From an uncultured Pelagibacteraceae bacterium (GTDB taxonomy: Bacteria > Pseudomonadota > Alphaproteobacteria > Pelagibacterales > Pelagibacteraceae): 64,000 nucleotides of DNA. The position numbers were made by a program, and so were the translations under genes. Below are positions 36,009-45,005 of the stretch, in pieces. The first letter of the stretch is position 1. Each line of letters begins with the position of its first letter. The stretch spans positions 1 to 64,000 of the forward strand of contig CACBYP010000008.1 of assembly GCA_902543485.1 (NCBI GenBank), read 5' to 3'. The notes below the pieces were generated by a model. That model saw only the letters and a program-made list of their open reading frames with translations, made no database searches and was not told the origin of the DNA.

Positions 36009-37382
36009 ATGAACGAAACTGTCCAAGCAGAATTAAAAAAGATATTTAACGGAAGATTTTCTACTTCTGAGTCTACTCGTGCCAATTATGCAAGAGGAGA
36101 AGATACTTATAATCCAATATTATCGAAGGCAGTTGTATTTCCAGAAACTAATGAAGAAGTTTCAAAAATTCTAAAAATTTGTAACGAGCATAAAATTCCT
36201 GTTGTCCCGTTTGGAACTGGCACATCTCTTGAAGGTCATGTTGTTGGAAATCAAAATGGTATTACAATTTCTTTAGAAAAAATGAATAAAGTTTTAAGCG
36301 TAAATGCTGAGGATTTTGATTGCAGAGTACAAGCAAATGTAACAAGAAAGCAATTAAATGAATATTTAAGAGAAGATGGTGTATTTTTTCCAATAGATCC
36401 TGGTGCAGATGCTGCACTCGGTGGAATGGCATCTACTTCAGCTTCAGGAACTATGGCAGTTAAATATGGAACAATGAGAACAGTTATTTCTGGTTTAACA
36501 GTTGTTTTACCTAATGGAGATATAATTAAAACCGGTGCAAGAACTAAAAAAACTTCTGCGGGATATAACTTAACTAATTTGTTTATTGGATCTGAAGGAA
36601 CTTTAGGAATTATTACAGAAGTTCAATTAAGATTATCACCAATACCTGAGAGCATAATGAGTGCAGTTTGCTATTTTCCAGATTTAGACTCAGCAGTAAA
36701 GACTGCGCAAGAAGTTATTCAGTATGGTGTTCCAATTGCAAGAATTGAAATGTTAAACAAAGATCAAATGGAAATTAGCATTAAATATTCAAAGTTAGAA
36801 AACATCAAAGCATCACCAACTTTATTTTTTGAATTCCATGGTAGTGAACTATCAAATAACGAGTCTATAAAAATTGTTGAAGAATTATCAAAAAATAATG
36901 GTGGAAGTGATTTCCAATGGGCATCTTCTCCTGAAGAACAAAAAATATTATGGAAAGCAAGGCATGATGTTTACTATTCAGTAAAAGCTTTAGGTCATGA
37001 TATGAAAGTGTATTCTACAGATGTATGTGTACCAATTTCCAAGTTAGTTGAGTGCATTTCATGGGCGGAAAAAGAAGTAAAAAAATTAGGTCTAACTGCA
37101 CCAATGGTTGGTCATGTTGGAGATGGAAATTTTCACTCCATAATATTGTATGATCCTGATGACGAAGAAAAACAAAAAAAAATTAGGCAGTACAGCGATG
37201 ATTTAATTAACAAAGCTTTAGAATTAGAAGGAACAATTACAGGGGAACATGGAATTGGTCTTCAAAAAAAACATTACTTATTAAGAGAGCACCCAGACAA
37301 TTTGCCAGTTATGAAAGCTATTAAAAGAAGCATTGATGTAAACAACATCATGAATCCTGGTAAGGTTTTTGATCTAAATTAA
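36009..37382 (+). CDS. FAD-linked D-2-hydroxyacid oxidase (GlcD / D-lactate dehydrogenase family)
   Basis: A 457-residue VAO-type flavoprotein. The FAD-binding VVPFGTGTSLEGHV near 65-78, PIDPGADAALGGM near 127 and SEGTLGIITEVQLRLSP near 196 are followed by a C-terminal metal/substrate region with GHVGDGNFHS near 371 and GEHGIGLQKK near 414. Members oxidise D-lactate, glycolate or D-2-hydroxyglutarate. It complements the two L-type FMN enzymes upstream. Confidence 0.92.
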   Translation: MNETVQAELKKIFNGRFSTSESTRANYARGEDTYNPILSKAVVFPETNEEVSKILKICNEHKIPVVPFGTGTSLEGHVVGNQNGITISLEKMNKVLSVNAEDFDCRVQANVTRKQLNEYLREDGVFFPIDPGADAALGGMASTSASGTMAVKYGTMRTVISGLTVVLPNGDIIKTGARTKKTSAGYNLTNLFIGSEGTLGIITEVQLRLSPIPESIMSAVCYFPDLDSAVKTAQEVIQYGVPIARIEMLNKDQMEISIKYSKLENIKASPTLFFEFHGSELSNNESIKIVEELSKNNGGSDFQWASSPEEQKILWKARHDVYYSVKALGHDMKVYSTDVCVPISKLVECISWAEKEVKKLGLTAPMVGHVGDGNFHSIILYDPDDEEKQKKIRQYSDDLINKALELEGTITGEHGIGLQKKHYLLREHPDNLPVMKAIKRSIDVNNIMNPGKVFDLN

Positions 37383-37393
37383 TCCAAAATAAA

Positions 37394-38347
37394 ATGAAAA
37401 AAATTTTAATCACAAGAAGGCTTTTAAGATCTTGTGAGGATAAAGCTAAAGAATTATTTGATGCTAACTTTAATTTAAATGATGAACTCTACTCTCAAAA
37501 GAAGCTAATAGAGATGAGTGCAGGCTGTGATGGTATTTTATCAGCTCTAACAGATAAGCTTGATACAGAAACAATTAATCAATTACCTGATAGTGTTAAA
37601 ATTATATCAAATTTTGCTGTAGGTTTTGGAAATATAGATTTAGAAGCTGCAAAGAAAAGAGGTATTGCTGTCACAAATACACCAGATGTTTTAACTGATG
37701 CCACTGCAGAAATTGGGGTTTTGTTGATATTAGGTGCATGCAGAAGAGCATCTGAGGGAATTGAAAAAGCTAGAGAAGGTGGCTGGGTTTGGTCAGCAGA
37801 TATGTTGATTGGTAAACAATTAACGGGCACTAGACTTGGAATACTTGGCATGGGTAGAATTGGTCAAAAAATAGCTAAAATAGCTAAATCTTTAGGTATG
37901 ATAATTCATTATCACAACCGTTCAAAATTAAGCGAAGAAAAGGAACAAGGCGCAACTTACCACAACAATTTAAATGATTTGATGAAAGTCTCTGATGTCC
38001 TTTCGGTATGTTGTCCTGCATCTAAAGAGACAATAAATTTAATCAATAAAGATACACTAGAACTATTACCAAAAGGTGCAGTCGTGACCAATGTTGCAAG
38101 AGGTGATATTATTGAAGATAAAGCTTTAATAGATGCTTTGGAAAGAAGAAAAGTTTATGCAGTTGGGCTAGATGTATACAAAAATGAACCAAATTTAAAT
38201 CCTGGATATCTTAAACACAAAAGTGCTTTTATTCTCCCTCACCTAGGCAGCGCAACCAAAGAAACTAGAACTGCAATGGCTAATCTAGCTATAGATAATA
38301 TTGATGAGTTTTTTAAAACAGGCGGATGCAAAAACAAAGTTAATTAA
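37394..38347 (+). CDS. D-2-hydroxyacid dehydrogenase (glyoxylate/hydroxypyruvate reductase-like)
   Basis: A 317-residue NAD(P)-dependent enzyme. ILGMGRIGQKIA near 151 is the dinucleotide motif; the catalytic Arg lies in NVARGDIIED near 234, Glu in KNEPNLN near 264 and His in LPHLGSAT near 281. The sequence best resembles glyoxylate reductases. With the flavin oxidases it can interconvert 2-hydroxy- and 2-oxoacids. Confidence 0.92.
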   Translation: MKKILITRRLLRSCEDKAKELFDANFNLNDELYSQKKLIEMSAGCDGILSALTDKLDTETINQLPDSVKIISNFAVGFGNIDLEAAKKRGIAVTNTPDVLTDATAEIGVLLILGACRRASEGIEKAREGGWVWSADMLIGKQLTGTRLGILGMGRIGQKIAKIAKSLGMIIHYHNRSKLSEEKEQGATYHNNLNDLMKVSDVLSVCCPASKETINLINKDTLELLPKGAVVTNVARGDIIEDKALIDALERRKVYAVGLDVYKNEPNLNPGYLKHKSAFILPHLGSATKETRTAMANLAIDNIDEFFKTGGCKNKVN

Positions 38348-38415
38348 CAATCTCAAGTTGTAATTGGTAATTAAAATTATTCTAACTTTCTAGACATATT
38401 TTTTATTTCAATTTA

Positions 38416-38440
38416 AAATTTATTTATAAAAAATAAATTT
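38416..38440 (+). promoter_or_regulatory. Perfect inverted repeat abutting the Shine-Dalgarno of the alcohol dehydrogenase
   Basis: A 10-bp perfect repeat (AAATTTATTT / AAATAAATTT) with a 5-nt loop ends directly before the strong ribosome binding site GAGAGGA at 38442-38448, which precedes the ATG at 38454. The hairpin could terminate upstream transcripts or insulate the ribosome binding site. It is pure A-T, so confidence is limited. Confidence 0.35.
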
Positions 38441-38453
38441 AGAGAGGAAAATA

Positions 38454-39515
38454 ATGAAAGCACAGGTTTTACATAAGTATGACCCAGAAATGAAAGCAGA
38501 TGTTTGGGTCACAGGTGAAGAGTTACCAAATCCTAAAATTGAGAAAGCAAGCGATGTCATTGTTAAAATTGGAGCTGCAGGTGTTTGTAGAACTGATTTG
38601 CATATAATTGAAGGAGTTTGGAAGCACATTACAGATCAAAATAACGATCTGTTGCCGATGGTAATGGGACATGAGAACGCTGGATGGATAGAGGAAGTTG
38701 GTAAAGATGTTACAGGATTTAAAAAAGGTGATGCAGTTATTTTACACCCTAAAGTTTCTGGCACAGGAGGAACATGCTTAGATTGTAGAAGAGGAAACGA
38801 TATGCATGCTGAAGATCCAATTTTTGCAGGTTTGAATGTAAAACACGGGGGATATTCAGAATTACTTCAAACTAGCGTAAGAAATCTAATAAAAATTCCA
38901 AAAGTTTTAGGTCCAATAGACGTTGCGCCATTTTCAGACGCAGGTTTGACTGCTTACAGAGTTGTAAAAAAAGCTACTAGACACCTTCTGCCAGGTGAAA
39001 ATTGTGTAATCATAGGTGCTGGTGGATTAGGACATATAGCAATTCAATGTATGAAAGCAATGTGTGCTGCAAATATTATTGTTGTTGAAAAAGCAAAAGC
39101 ACCTTTAGAACATGCAATGGAACTAGGAGCTGACCATGGGGTTTTAATAGATGGTAATGAAATTGAAAAAGTAAAAGAACTTACAAAAGGAAAAGGTGCA
39201 GAGGCTGTTATAGATTTTGTTGGTGAAAAAGGTTCTACGCCTATGGGAATTAAAATGACCAAAGCAACTGGAACTTTCTATATTGTAGGTTATGGAGAAG
39301 AAATAAGAGTTTTGGCGATTGATATGATCGATCAAGAAAAAAGTATAGTTGGAAGCTTAGTAGGTACATGGGCTGAATTATATGAATTAATGGAACTAGC
39401 AGATAAAGGTTTAGTAAAACTTTCAATGAAAGAATACAAACTTGAAGAAGCTAATAAAGCACTACATGATTTAAATGATGGTAAGATTAAAGGTCGTGCA
39501 GTGTTAGTTCCATAA
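38454..39515 (+). CDS. Zinc-dependent alcohol dehydrogenase
   Basis: A 353-residue medium-chain dehydrogenase. The catalytic zinc site shows AGVCRTDLHI near 42 and GHENAGWIEEVG near 74; the NAD-binding motif GAGGLGHIAI is near 190. The structural-zinc loop is shortened to CLDCRRGNDMHAED, with only two Cys. A strong Shine-Dalgarno and the adjacent glycerol-type ABC importer suggest it oxidises an imported alcohol or polyol. Only 24 bp separate it from the binding-protein gene. Confidence 0.9.
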   Translation: MKAQVLHKYDPEMKADVWVTGEELPNPKIEKASDVIVKIGAAGVCRTDLHIIEGVWKHITDQNNDLLPMVMGHENAGWIEEVGKDVTGFKKGDAVILHPKVSGTGGTCLDCRRGNDMHAEDPIFAGLNVKHGGYSELLQTSVRNLIKIPKVLGPIDVAPFSDAGLTAYRVVKKATRHLLPGENCVIIGAGGLGHIAIQCMKAMCAANIIVVEKAKAPLEHAMELGADHGVLIDGNEIEKVKELTKGKGAEAVIDFVGEKGSTPMGIKMTKATGTFYIVGYGEEIRVLAIDMIDQEKSIVGSLVGTWAELYELMELADKGLVKLSMKEYKLEEANKALHDLNDGKIKGRAVLVP

Positions 39516-39539
39516 TTAACAACAAAGAGAGGAAAAAAG

Positions 39540-41075
39540 ATGAAGACAATAAAAACTTGCGTAACCGCTCTAATATCAGCTTTGTTGGTATTTAGTCCTG
39601 TTGCGTATGCTGATAAGTGGAGTGATCAGTTTCCACATATCAAGGCAACTGGGGATATTCCTGGTGATTGTTCTTACGAGTCTATGTCTAAGAAAAACTA
39701 TAAAGGCAAGACGCTTAAGATTAATACACATGCTGTACCAGTCATGGGAGAGCCAACAGCTCTACATGCTGAGCAGTTCGCTAAACTTACTGGAGCAAAA
39801 GTTGATGTTACTCATACACCAGCAGGTGACTTATATGCGAAAGCAATGGTACCATTTCAAGCTGGACAAGCTCCATATGACATCGTTTTTGGATTTTCAA
39901 ACTTCATTAACGATTGGAGAAGATACTTAGAGCCAGTTCCAAAGAAATATGTTGAGATGAAACAAATGAAAGACGTTACTCCGTCTCACATTGGTGTAGC
40001 ATCTTGGGATGGTGTTATGTATCAGTTTCCGGTTGATGGTGACAGACACTATCTGAAATATAGAAAAGATGTAATTGATAATCCTGAGTACCAAAAACAA
40101 TATAAGGAAGCTACTGGTAAAGAACTAAGAGTTCCTCAAACTTGGAAAGAGTATGGAGAAATGGCAGCTTACTTTAATAATTGGGACTGGGATGGAGATG
40201 GCGAGAAAGAATACGGATCTGCTGAAGTAATGAAAAAAGACGATCTAATGTATGCTGCTTTCTATTCAAGATCTGCTGCTTACTCAAAAAATCCTAAAAC
40301 ACCTGGTGGTTTTTTCTTTGATTTAGAAACTATGAAACCACTAATTAACAATCCAGGTTTTGTTGAAGCTTTAACTGACTGGGTTGAGGCAACTAAATAT
40401 GTTCCTCCAGGAGGAATAAATTTTGGTTTAGGTGATGAAATTGGATCATTTGGTGGAGGACAAACTTTGTTTAGTTTTTCATGGGATGATGCATTTGTTG
40501 CTGCTATGCAACCAGATAGTCCAATAAACAATAAAGTTGGTGCTGCACAGTTACCAGGAGCAATGAAAGTTTGGAATAGAAAAACTAACTCTTGGGATGA
40601 AGGCTTTAACCAAGCTCCTTTCTTCGTATGGGGATGGGCAGTTGGAGTAGCTAAGAAAAGTAAAGAGAAAGAAATGGCTTTCGATTATCTATGTTTCTTC
40701 GCTAACGAAGCTAACCACCAAGCAGATATTGGAATTGGTAGATTTGGTGTAAACCCATTTAGAAATGATGACTTTAAAGTTGATGTATGGACACAAATTG
40801 GTTGGGATAAAGATATTGCTCAATCATATGTTGATACTCTTGCACAAATGGAACAAAGTAAAAATAGAGTATTTCCATTAAGAGTTCCTGGAACTTTTGA
40901 GTTTAATGCTGCATTGGCTACTGCTGCTGCAAAAGCATTAGCTGGTCAATTATCTCCACAAGCTGCTTTAGACGAAGCTGCTAAACAGTGGGAAGATATA
41001 CTTAACAGAGTAGGAAAAGATAACGTAAGAAAAGCCTATGCTGTTGGTGTAGCAATGGAAGATAATAAGCAATAA
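39540..41075 (+). CDS. ABC transporter solute-binding protein (family 1, glycerol GlpV-like)
   Basis: A 511-residue periplasmic binding protein with a clean signal peptide (about 1-24, ending AYA). The mature part shows the family 1 sugar/polyol pattern, including QAPYDIVFGFSNF near 110 and FFVWGWAVGVAKKSKEK near 362. Residues 216-227 form a Ca2+-loop-like DxDxDG motif. GAGAGGA just upstream is a strong ribosome binding site and a hairpin follows the gene, fitting high expression relative to the permeases. Glycerol or another polyol is the likely ligand by comparison with GlpV. Confidence 0.88.
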   Translation: MKTIKTCVTALISALLVFSPVAYADKWSDQFPHIKATGDIPGDCSYESMSKKNYKGKTLKINTHAVPVMGEPTALHAEQFAKLTGAKVDVTHTPAGDLYAKAMVPFQAGQAPYDIVFGFSNFINDWRRYLEPVPKKYVEMKQMKDVTPSHIGVASWDGVMYQFPVDGDRHYLKYRKDVIDNPEYQKQYKEATGKELRVPQTWKEYGEMAAYFNNWDWDGDGEKEYGSAEVMKKDDLMYAAFYSRSAAYSKNPKTPGGFFFDLETMKPLINNPGFVEALTDWVEATKYVPPGGINFGLGDEIGSFGGGQTLFSFSWDDAFVAAMQPDSPINNKVGAAQLPGAMKVWNRKTNSWDEGFNQAPFFVWGWAVGVAKKSKEKEMAFDYLCFFANEANHQADIGIGRFGVNPFRNDDFKVDVWTQIGWDKDIAQSYVDTLAQMEQSKNRVFPLRVPGTFEFNAALATAAAKALAGQLSPQAALDEAAKQWEDILNRVGKDNVRKAYAVGVAMEDNKQ

Positions 41076-41088
41076 TTTTATAAAACTT

Positions 41089-41110
41089 GTGGCCGTTTTT
41101 TAACGGCCAC
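41089..41110 (+). terminator. Stem-loop between binding protein and permease genes
   Basis: A 9-bp perfect stem (GTGGCCGTT / AACGGCCAC) with a T4 loop, 13 bp past the binding-protein stop and followed by ATTTTAAAA. It likely acts as a partial terminator or 3' stabiliser that lets binding-protein mRNA exceed permease mRNA. Confidence 0.75.
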
Positions 41111-41135
41111 ATTTTAAAATAATCCAAAAAAAATT

Positions 41136-42002
41136 ATGAATTTTAAACACAAGTTTGTTTTTTTATTCCCAGGATTGTTTGTACTTATTGGAATTTTAAT
41201 TTTTCCAATTATTTTTACTATTAGATTAAGTCTTTCTGGATGGAATAGTTATACACCAGAAATGAACTTCATAGGTATCACGAATTATATAAGGTTATTT
41301 ACTGATGACCCGAGGTTTTGGGAGTCTTTTTTTAGGCTAAGTTTTTTATCGGTAACCACAGTTATTCTTCAATATGTTATCGGATTTGCACTAGCGATGA
41401 TGGTTTGGAGAGAAATAAAATTTAAAAGATTTTTTAGAGTAATTTTTCTCGTACCAATGATGACAACTCCAGTAATAATGACAGTTATTTGGAGAACATT
41501 TTTTCATGAGTCACTAGGTCCTGTAAATGATTTGTTAGGTGGATTAGGAGTAAAACCAATTTTGTGGTTGAGTGATCCAGTTATTGCAAAGTTTACTGTT
41601 ATAATTGTTGAGGTTTGGCAATGGACACCATTTATGTTTTTACTATTACTCGCTGGACTTTTGTCACTTCCAAAAGAACCCTTTTTGGCAGCCGCTATAG
41701 ATGGAGCAAGTCCATTTAGAAAATTTGTTTATGTAACTTTTCCTTTGATGGCTCCAATATCAATTGGAGCAATAATTATAAGACTTATCGAGGCTTCAAA
41801 AATAATGGATACAGTATTTGTTTTGACTTCAGGAGGACCAGGTACTGCAACTGAGACCTCAAGTTTTTATATTTATATTAAAGGATTAAGAGAATTTCAG
41901 ATGGGTTATGCAGCAACCTTATCTTTCACTTATCTTGTAATTATGATTATCAGTTTAACGATAATAGCTAAAGTTTTAACCAAACTAATGATCAAAGAAT
42001 AA
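41136..42002 (+). CDS. ABC transporter permease 1 (MalF/UgpA type)
   Basis: A 288-residue inner-membrane permease with six hydrophobic helices. The EAA loop, which contacts the ATPase, reads AAAIDGASPFRKFVYVTFPLM near 187-207. It belongs to the CUT1-type sugar/polyol importer family. The second permease gene starts 2 bp after its stop. Confidence 0.92.
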   Translation: MNFKHKFVFLFPGLFVLIGILIFPIIFTIRLSLSGWNSYTPEMNFIGITNYIRLFTDDPRFWESFFRLSFLSVTTVILQYVIGFALAMMVWREIKFKRFFRVIFLVPMMTTPVIMTVIWRTFFHESLGPVNDLLGGLGVKPILWLSDPVIAKFTVIIVEVWQWTPFMFLLLLAGLLSLPKEPFLAAAIDGASPFRKFVYVTFPLMAPISIGAIIIRLIEASKIMDTVFVLTSGGPGTATETSSFYIYIKGLREFQMGYAATLSFTYLVIMIISLTIIAKVLTKLMIKE

Positions 42003-42004
42003 AT

Positions 42005-42853
42005 ATGAGCAAACTTTACACTTTTCTTAAATATTTCTTTATTACATTTTGGACTGTATTTGTTGTTGCACCATTTCTGTGGGCTGTATCAACATCTTTT
42101 AAAGACTTCCAATCTGTAAATAGTAAAGTAACTTATATTCCTTGGTTAGATTTCGAACCAACATTGGAGGGTTGGAGAGTTTTAATTAAGTCTCCTGCGA
42201 AAGGTGGAGTAGATATTGTTGAGCCCTATTTTAATAGTATTTTTGTAACTTGTACTGCTAGTTTAATAAGTATTGTTCTTGGCACTCTTGCTGCTTATGC
42301 ACTATCAAGATTTACTTTTAAAGCTGGATTTGTAAGAAACAACGATATTACTTTTTTCTTCATTTCACAAAGAATTATGCCTCCAATTGTATTATCAATT
42401 CCTTTCTTTATTTTTCTAAGCACAATAGGATTGCTTGATAGTTTATTAGGTCTAGTAGTTGTATACATCGTTTTATTAATGCCAATTGCTGTTTGGATTA
42501 TGGTAGATTTTTTTAATAGAGTTCCAAAGGAATTAGATGAGACTGCATTAATCGATGGGTGTAATCCCTATCAAGCTTTCTATAAAGTTGTTTTACCAAA
42601 TTCAATACCTGGTTTAATTGTTGCAGGAATGTTTTGTATTATTTTTGGATGGATAGATTTCTTTTTTGCGTTTATTTTAACATTTACTGAAGTACAATTG
42701 TTACCTGTAAAAGTCGTTGCACTTAATTCATCAATAACACCATGGTGGAGCCTTTCGGCATCTGCTTTGGTTTCAGTTGCACCATTAATAATCGTTGCAT
42801 TTATAGTTGAGAGATATCTATCAAAAGGAAATTTATCAGGAGCATTAAAATAA
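42005..42853 (+). CDS. ABC transporter permease 2 (MalG/UgpE type)
   Basis: A 282-residue six-helix permease with EAA loop ETALIDGCNPYQAFYKVVLP near 179-198 and family-typical ISQRIMPPIVLSIPFF near 118. It forms the transmembrane pore with the preceding permease. It shares one base with the first ATPase gene (TAATG). Confidence 0.92.
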   Translation: MSKLYTFLKYFFITFWTVFVVAPFLWAVSTSFKDFQSVNSKVTYIPWLDFEPTLEGWRVLIKSPAKGGVDIVEPYFNSIFVTCTASLISIVLGTLAAYALSRFTFKAGFVRNNDITFFFISQRIMPPIVLSIPFFIFLSTIGLLDSLLGLVVVYIVLLMPIAVWIMVDFFNRVPKELDETALIDGCNPYQAFYKVVLPNSIPGLIVAGMFCIIFGWIDFFFAFILTFTEVQLLPVKVVALNSSITPWWSLSASALVSVAPLIIVAFIVERYLSKGNLSGALK

Positions 42854-43932
42854 TGAATTTAATTGGAGAGAAAATTTCTTATAAACCTGATGAGCAATTT
42901 CATTTAAACGATGTCTCGTTTAATTTTAAAAAAGGTAATTTGTATACCATTTTAGGTAGAACTTTATCTGGCAAAACGACTCTTTTAAAAACAATTGCAG
43001 GATTATTAAATCCAGATCAAGGCTCAATTTCTTTTGAGGAAAAAGACTTTATTAAAATACCTGTTTGGGAAAGAAATGTTGCTATGGTTTATCAACAATT
43101 TATTAATTACCCTCACTTAAATGTTTATGAAAACATAACTTTTCCATTAGAACAGAGAAAACTAAGTCCTGAGCAAATAAAAAAAGATGTAGATGAAGCT
43201 CTAAAAACTGTTGGATTAGTTGGATTTGAAAATAGAAAAATTCAGGAATTATCTGGCGGACAGCAACAAAGGGTTGCACTTGCAAGATCACTTGCAAAAA
43301 AAGCAAAAATTTTGTTGCTAGACGAACCGTTAGTTAATTTAGATTACAAACTTAGAGAACAATTAAGAGAAGAATTTAAAAGAATTTTCTCAGAAGGACT
43401 GTCCCAAGATACAATTTTAATTTACTCAACAACAGATCCTCAAGAAGTAATGGAACTAAATGGAGAAGTAATTGTTTTAGATGAAGGGAAGGTATTACAA
43501 AAAGGGCCTGCCAAAGAGATTTTTGAAAATCCATCTAATTTAAAAGTTGCAGAAATATCAAATGATCCACCAATGAATGTTTTAAAGGGTTCAAAAAATT
43601 CAAAAAATCTGAACTTTGAGAATATTTCTTTAGAAATTCCAAATCATTTTAAGAATTTAGAAGATAAAGATTATAATTTTGGAATTAGAGCTTCAGAAAT
43701 AAAACTTGATGAAAATGGTGAAGAATTCGAAATAGAATTAGCAGAGATTAGTGGTTCAGAAACATTGCTTCATCTAAAAAGAGGCAATTCAAAAATAATT
43801 GCTTTAATCGAGGAAGTAATGAATTTTAAAATTCATGAGAAAGTAAAAATAAATTTTAATGCAAATAAGTTTTATGCTTTTGGTGAAGATGAAAAATTAG
43901 TTTCGTCACCATATGGAGGAACAAATGGCTAA
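42853..43932 (+). CDS. ABC importer ATPase 1 (GlpS-like, H-loop His missing)
   Basis: A 359-residue ATPase with variant Walker A GRTLSGKTT near 35, Q-loop VYQQFINYP near 78, canonical signature LSGGQQQRVALARSLA near 134 and Walker B LLLDEPLVNLD near 155. The H-loop His is absent: the segment reads YSTTDPQE near 191. A C-terminal TOBE-like regulatory domain follows. The GxTLSGKT Walker A and the tandem ATPase arrangement match GlpS of glycerol importers. It would pair with the next gene. Confidence 0.9.
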   Translation: MNLIGEKISYKPDEQFHLNDVSFNFKKGNLYTILGRTLSGKTTLLKTIAGLLNPDQGSISFEEKDFIKIPVWERNVAMVYQQFINYPHLNVYENITFPLEQRKLSPEQIKKDVDEALKTVGLVGFENRKIQELSGGQQQRVALARSLAKKAKILLLDEPLVNLDYKLREQLREEFKRIFSEGLSQDTILIYSTTDPQEVMELNGEVIVLDEGKVLQKGPAKEIFENPSNLKVAEISNDPPMNVLKGSKNSKNLNFENISLEIPNHFKNLEDKDYNFGIRASEIKLDENGEEFEIELAEISGSETLLHLKRGNSKIIALIEEVMNFKIHEKVKINFNANKFYAFGEDEKLVSSPYGGTNG

Positions 43933-44998
43933 AATTGATTTATCTAATATTTCTCATACTTATAATCCTCTAGATCCAAAACCAACATATGCCCTAAATC
44001 CGTTTTCAATGACATGGGAAAATGGCAAGCGGTATGCAATTTTGGGACCTTCTGGTTGCGGAAAAACCACAATGTTAAACATTGTTTCTGGACTAGTGAG
44101 GCCATCCAAAGGTGAAATATTATTCGATGAAACACCTGTAACCGATTTAAAAACAGAAGATCGAAATATTGCCCAAGTTTTCCAATTCCCAGTAATTTAC
44201 AATACAATGACTGTTTATGATAATTTAGCTTTTCCACTAAGATGCAGGGAATTTACAAAAGAAAAAATTGAAGAAAGAGTAAAAGCAGTTTCAGATACTT
44301 TAAATTTATCTTCATTTTTAAACTCGCCAGCAAGAAAATTAACTGCTGATCAAAAACAACTTATCTCTTTAGGCAGAGGTTTAGTTCGAGAAGACGTTGC
44401 TGCTGTTTTAATGGATGAACCTCTTACAGTTATAGACCCAGATTTAAAATTTAGACTTCGAAGAAACTTAAAAGAAATCAATGAACAATATAAAACAACA
44501 TTGGTTTATGTAACTCATGATCAAAACGAAGCTATGACTTTTGCAGAAAATATAATTGTTATGGATCAAGGTGAAATCGTGCAAGTTGGATTGCCAAAAG
44601 ATTTATTTGAAAAACCTAAAACAACTTTTGTCGGTTATTTTATTGGCTCTCCTGCGATGAATATTTTTCATTCAACTGTATCTTCCGATCATGAAGTAAA
44701 AATTAATGATACCACCATTAAGACAAATTCAAATTTGGCAAATCTAAAAGATAAAAATGTTAAACTGGGAATTAGATCCGAGTTCATAGAATTGGCTGAA
44801 AAAGAAAAAAGTAATACAGTTAAAATTAAACTCACAAGAGTTGAGGACTTTGGTAATTTTAAGCTCCTTACAGGAAAAATGGGTGATTTAGTAATTAAGT
44901 CAAAAGTAGAAAGAGAAAAACCCATTCCAGACGGAGAATTAAATTTATATTTTCCACCAGAGAAATGTTGTGTTTATTCTGATGAAAAATTAGTTTAA
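43925..44998 (+). CDS. ABC importer ATPase 2 (GlpT-like, degenerate signature)
   Basis: A 357-residue ATPase with Walker A GPSGCGKTT near 41, Q-loop VFQFPVIYNTMTVYDN, Walker B LMDEPLTVIDPD near 162 and H-loop VTHDQNEAM near 196. The signature is degenerate: LTADQKQ replaces LSGGQ near 139. I prefer the ATG at 43925 over 43913 because GGAGGA lies 4 bp before it and it gives the family N-terminus. A C-terminal TOBE-like domain is present. The start overlaps ATPase 1 by 8 bp. Confidence 0.9.
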   Translation: MAKIDLSNISHTYNPLDPKPTYALNPFSMTWENGKRYAILGPSGCGKTTMLNIVSGLVRPSKGEILFDETPVTDLKTEDRNIAQVFQFPVIYNTMTVYDNLAFPLRCREFTKEKIEERVKAVSDTLNLSSFLNSPARKLTADQKQLISLGRGLVREDVAAVLMDEPLTVIDPDLKFRLRRNLKEINEQYKTTLVYVTHDQNEAMTFAENIIVMDQGEIVQVGLPKDLFEKPKTTFVGYFIGSPAMNIFHSTVSSDHEVKINDTTIKTNSNLANLKDKNVKLGIRSEFIELAEKEKSNTVKIKLTRVEDFGNFKLLTGKMGDLVIKSKVEREKPIPDGELNLYFPPEKCCVYSDEKLV

Positions 44999-45005
44999 GG
45001 GATAA

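Noticed and set aside
37394..38347. Phosphoglycerate dehydrogenase (serA)
   Set aside because: At 317 residues it lacks the ACT or intervening domains and better fits a glyoxylate/hydroxypyruvate reductase.
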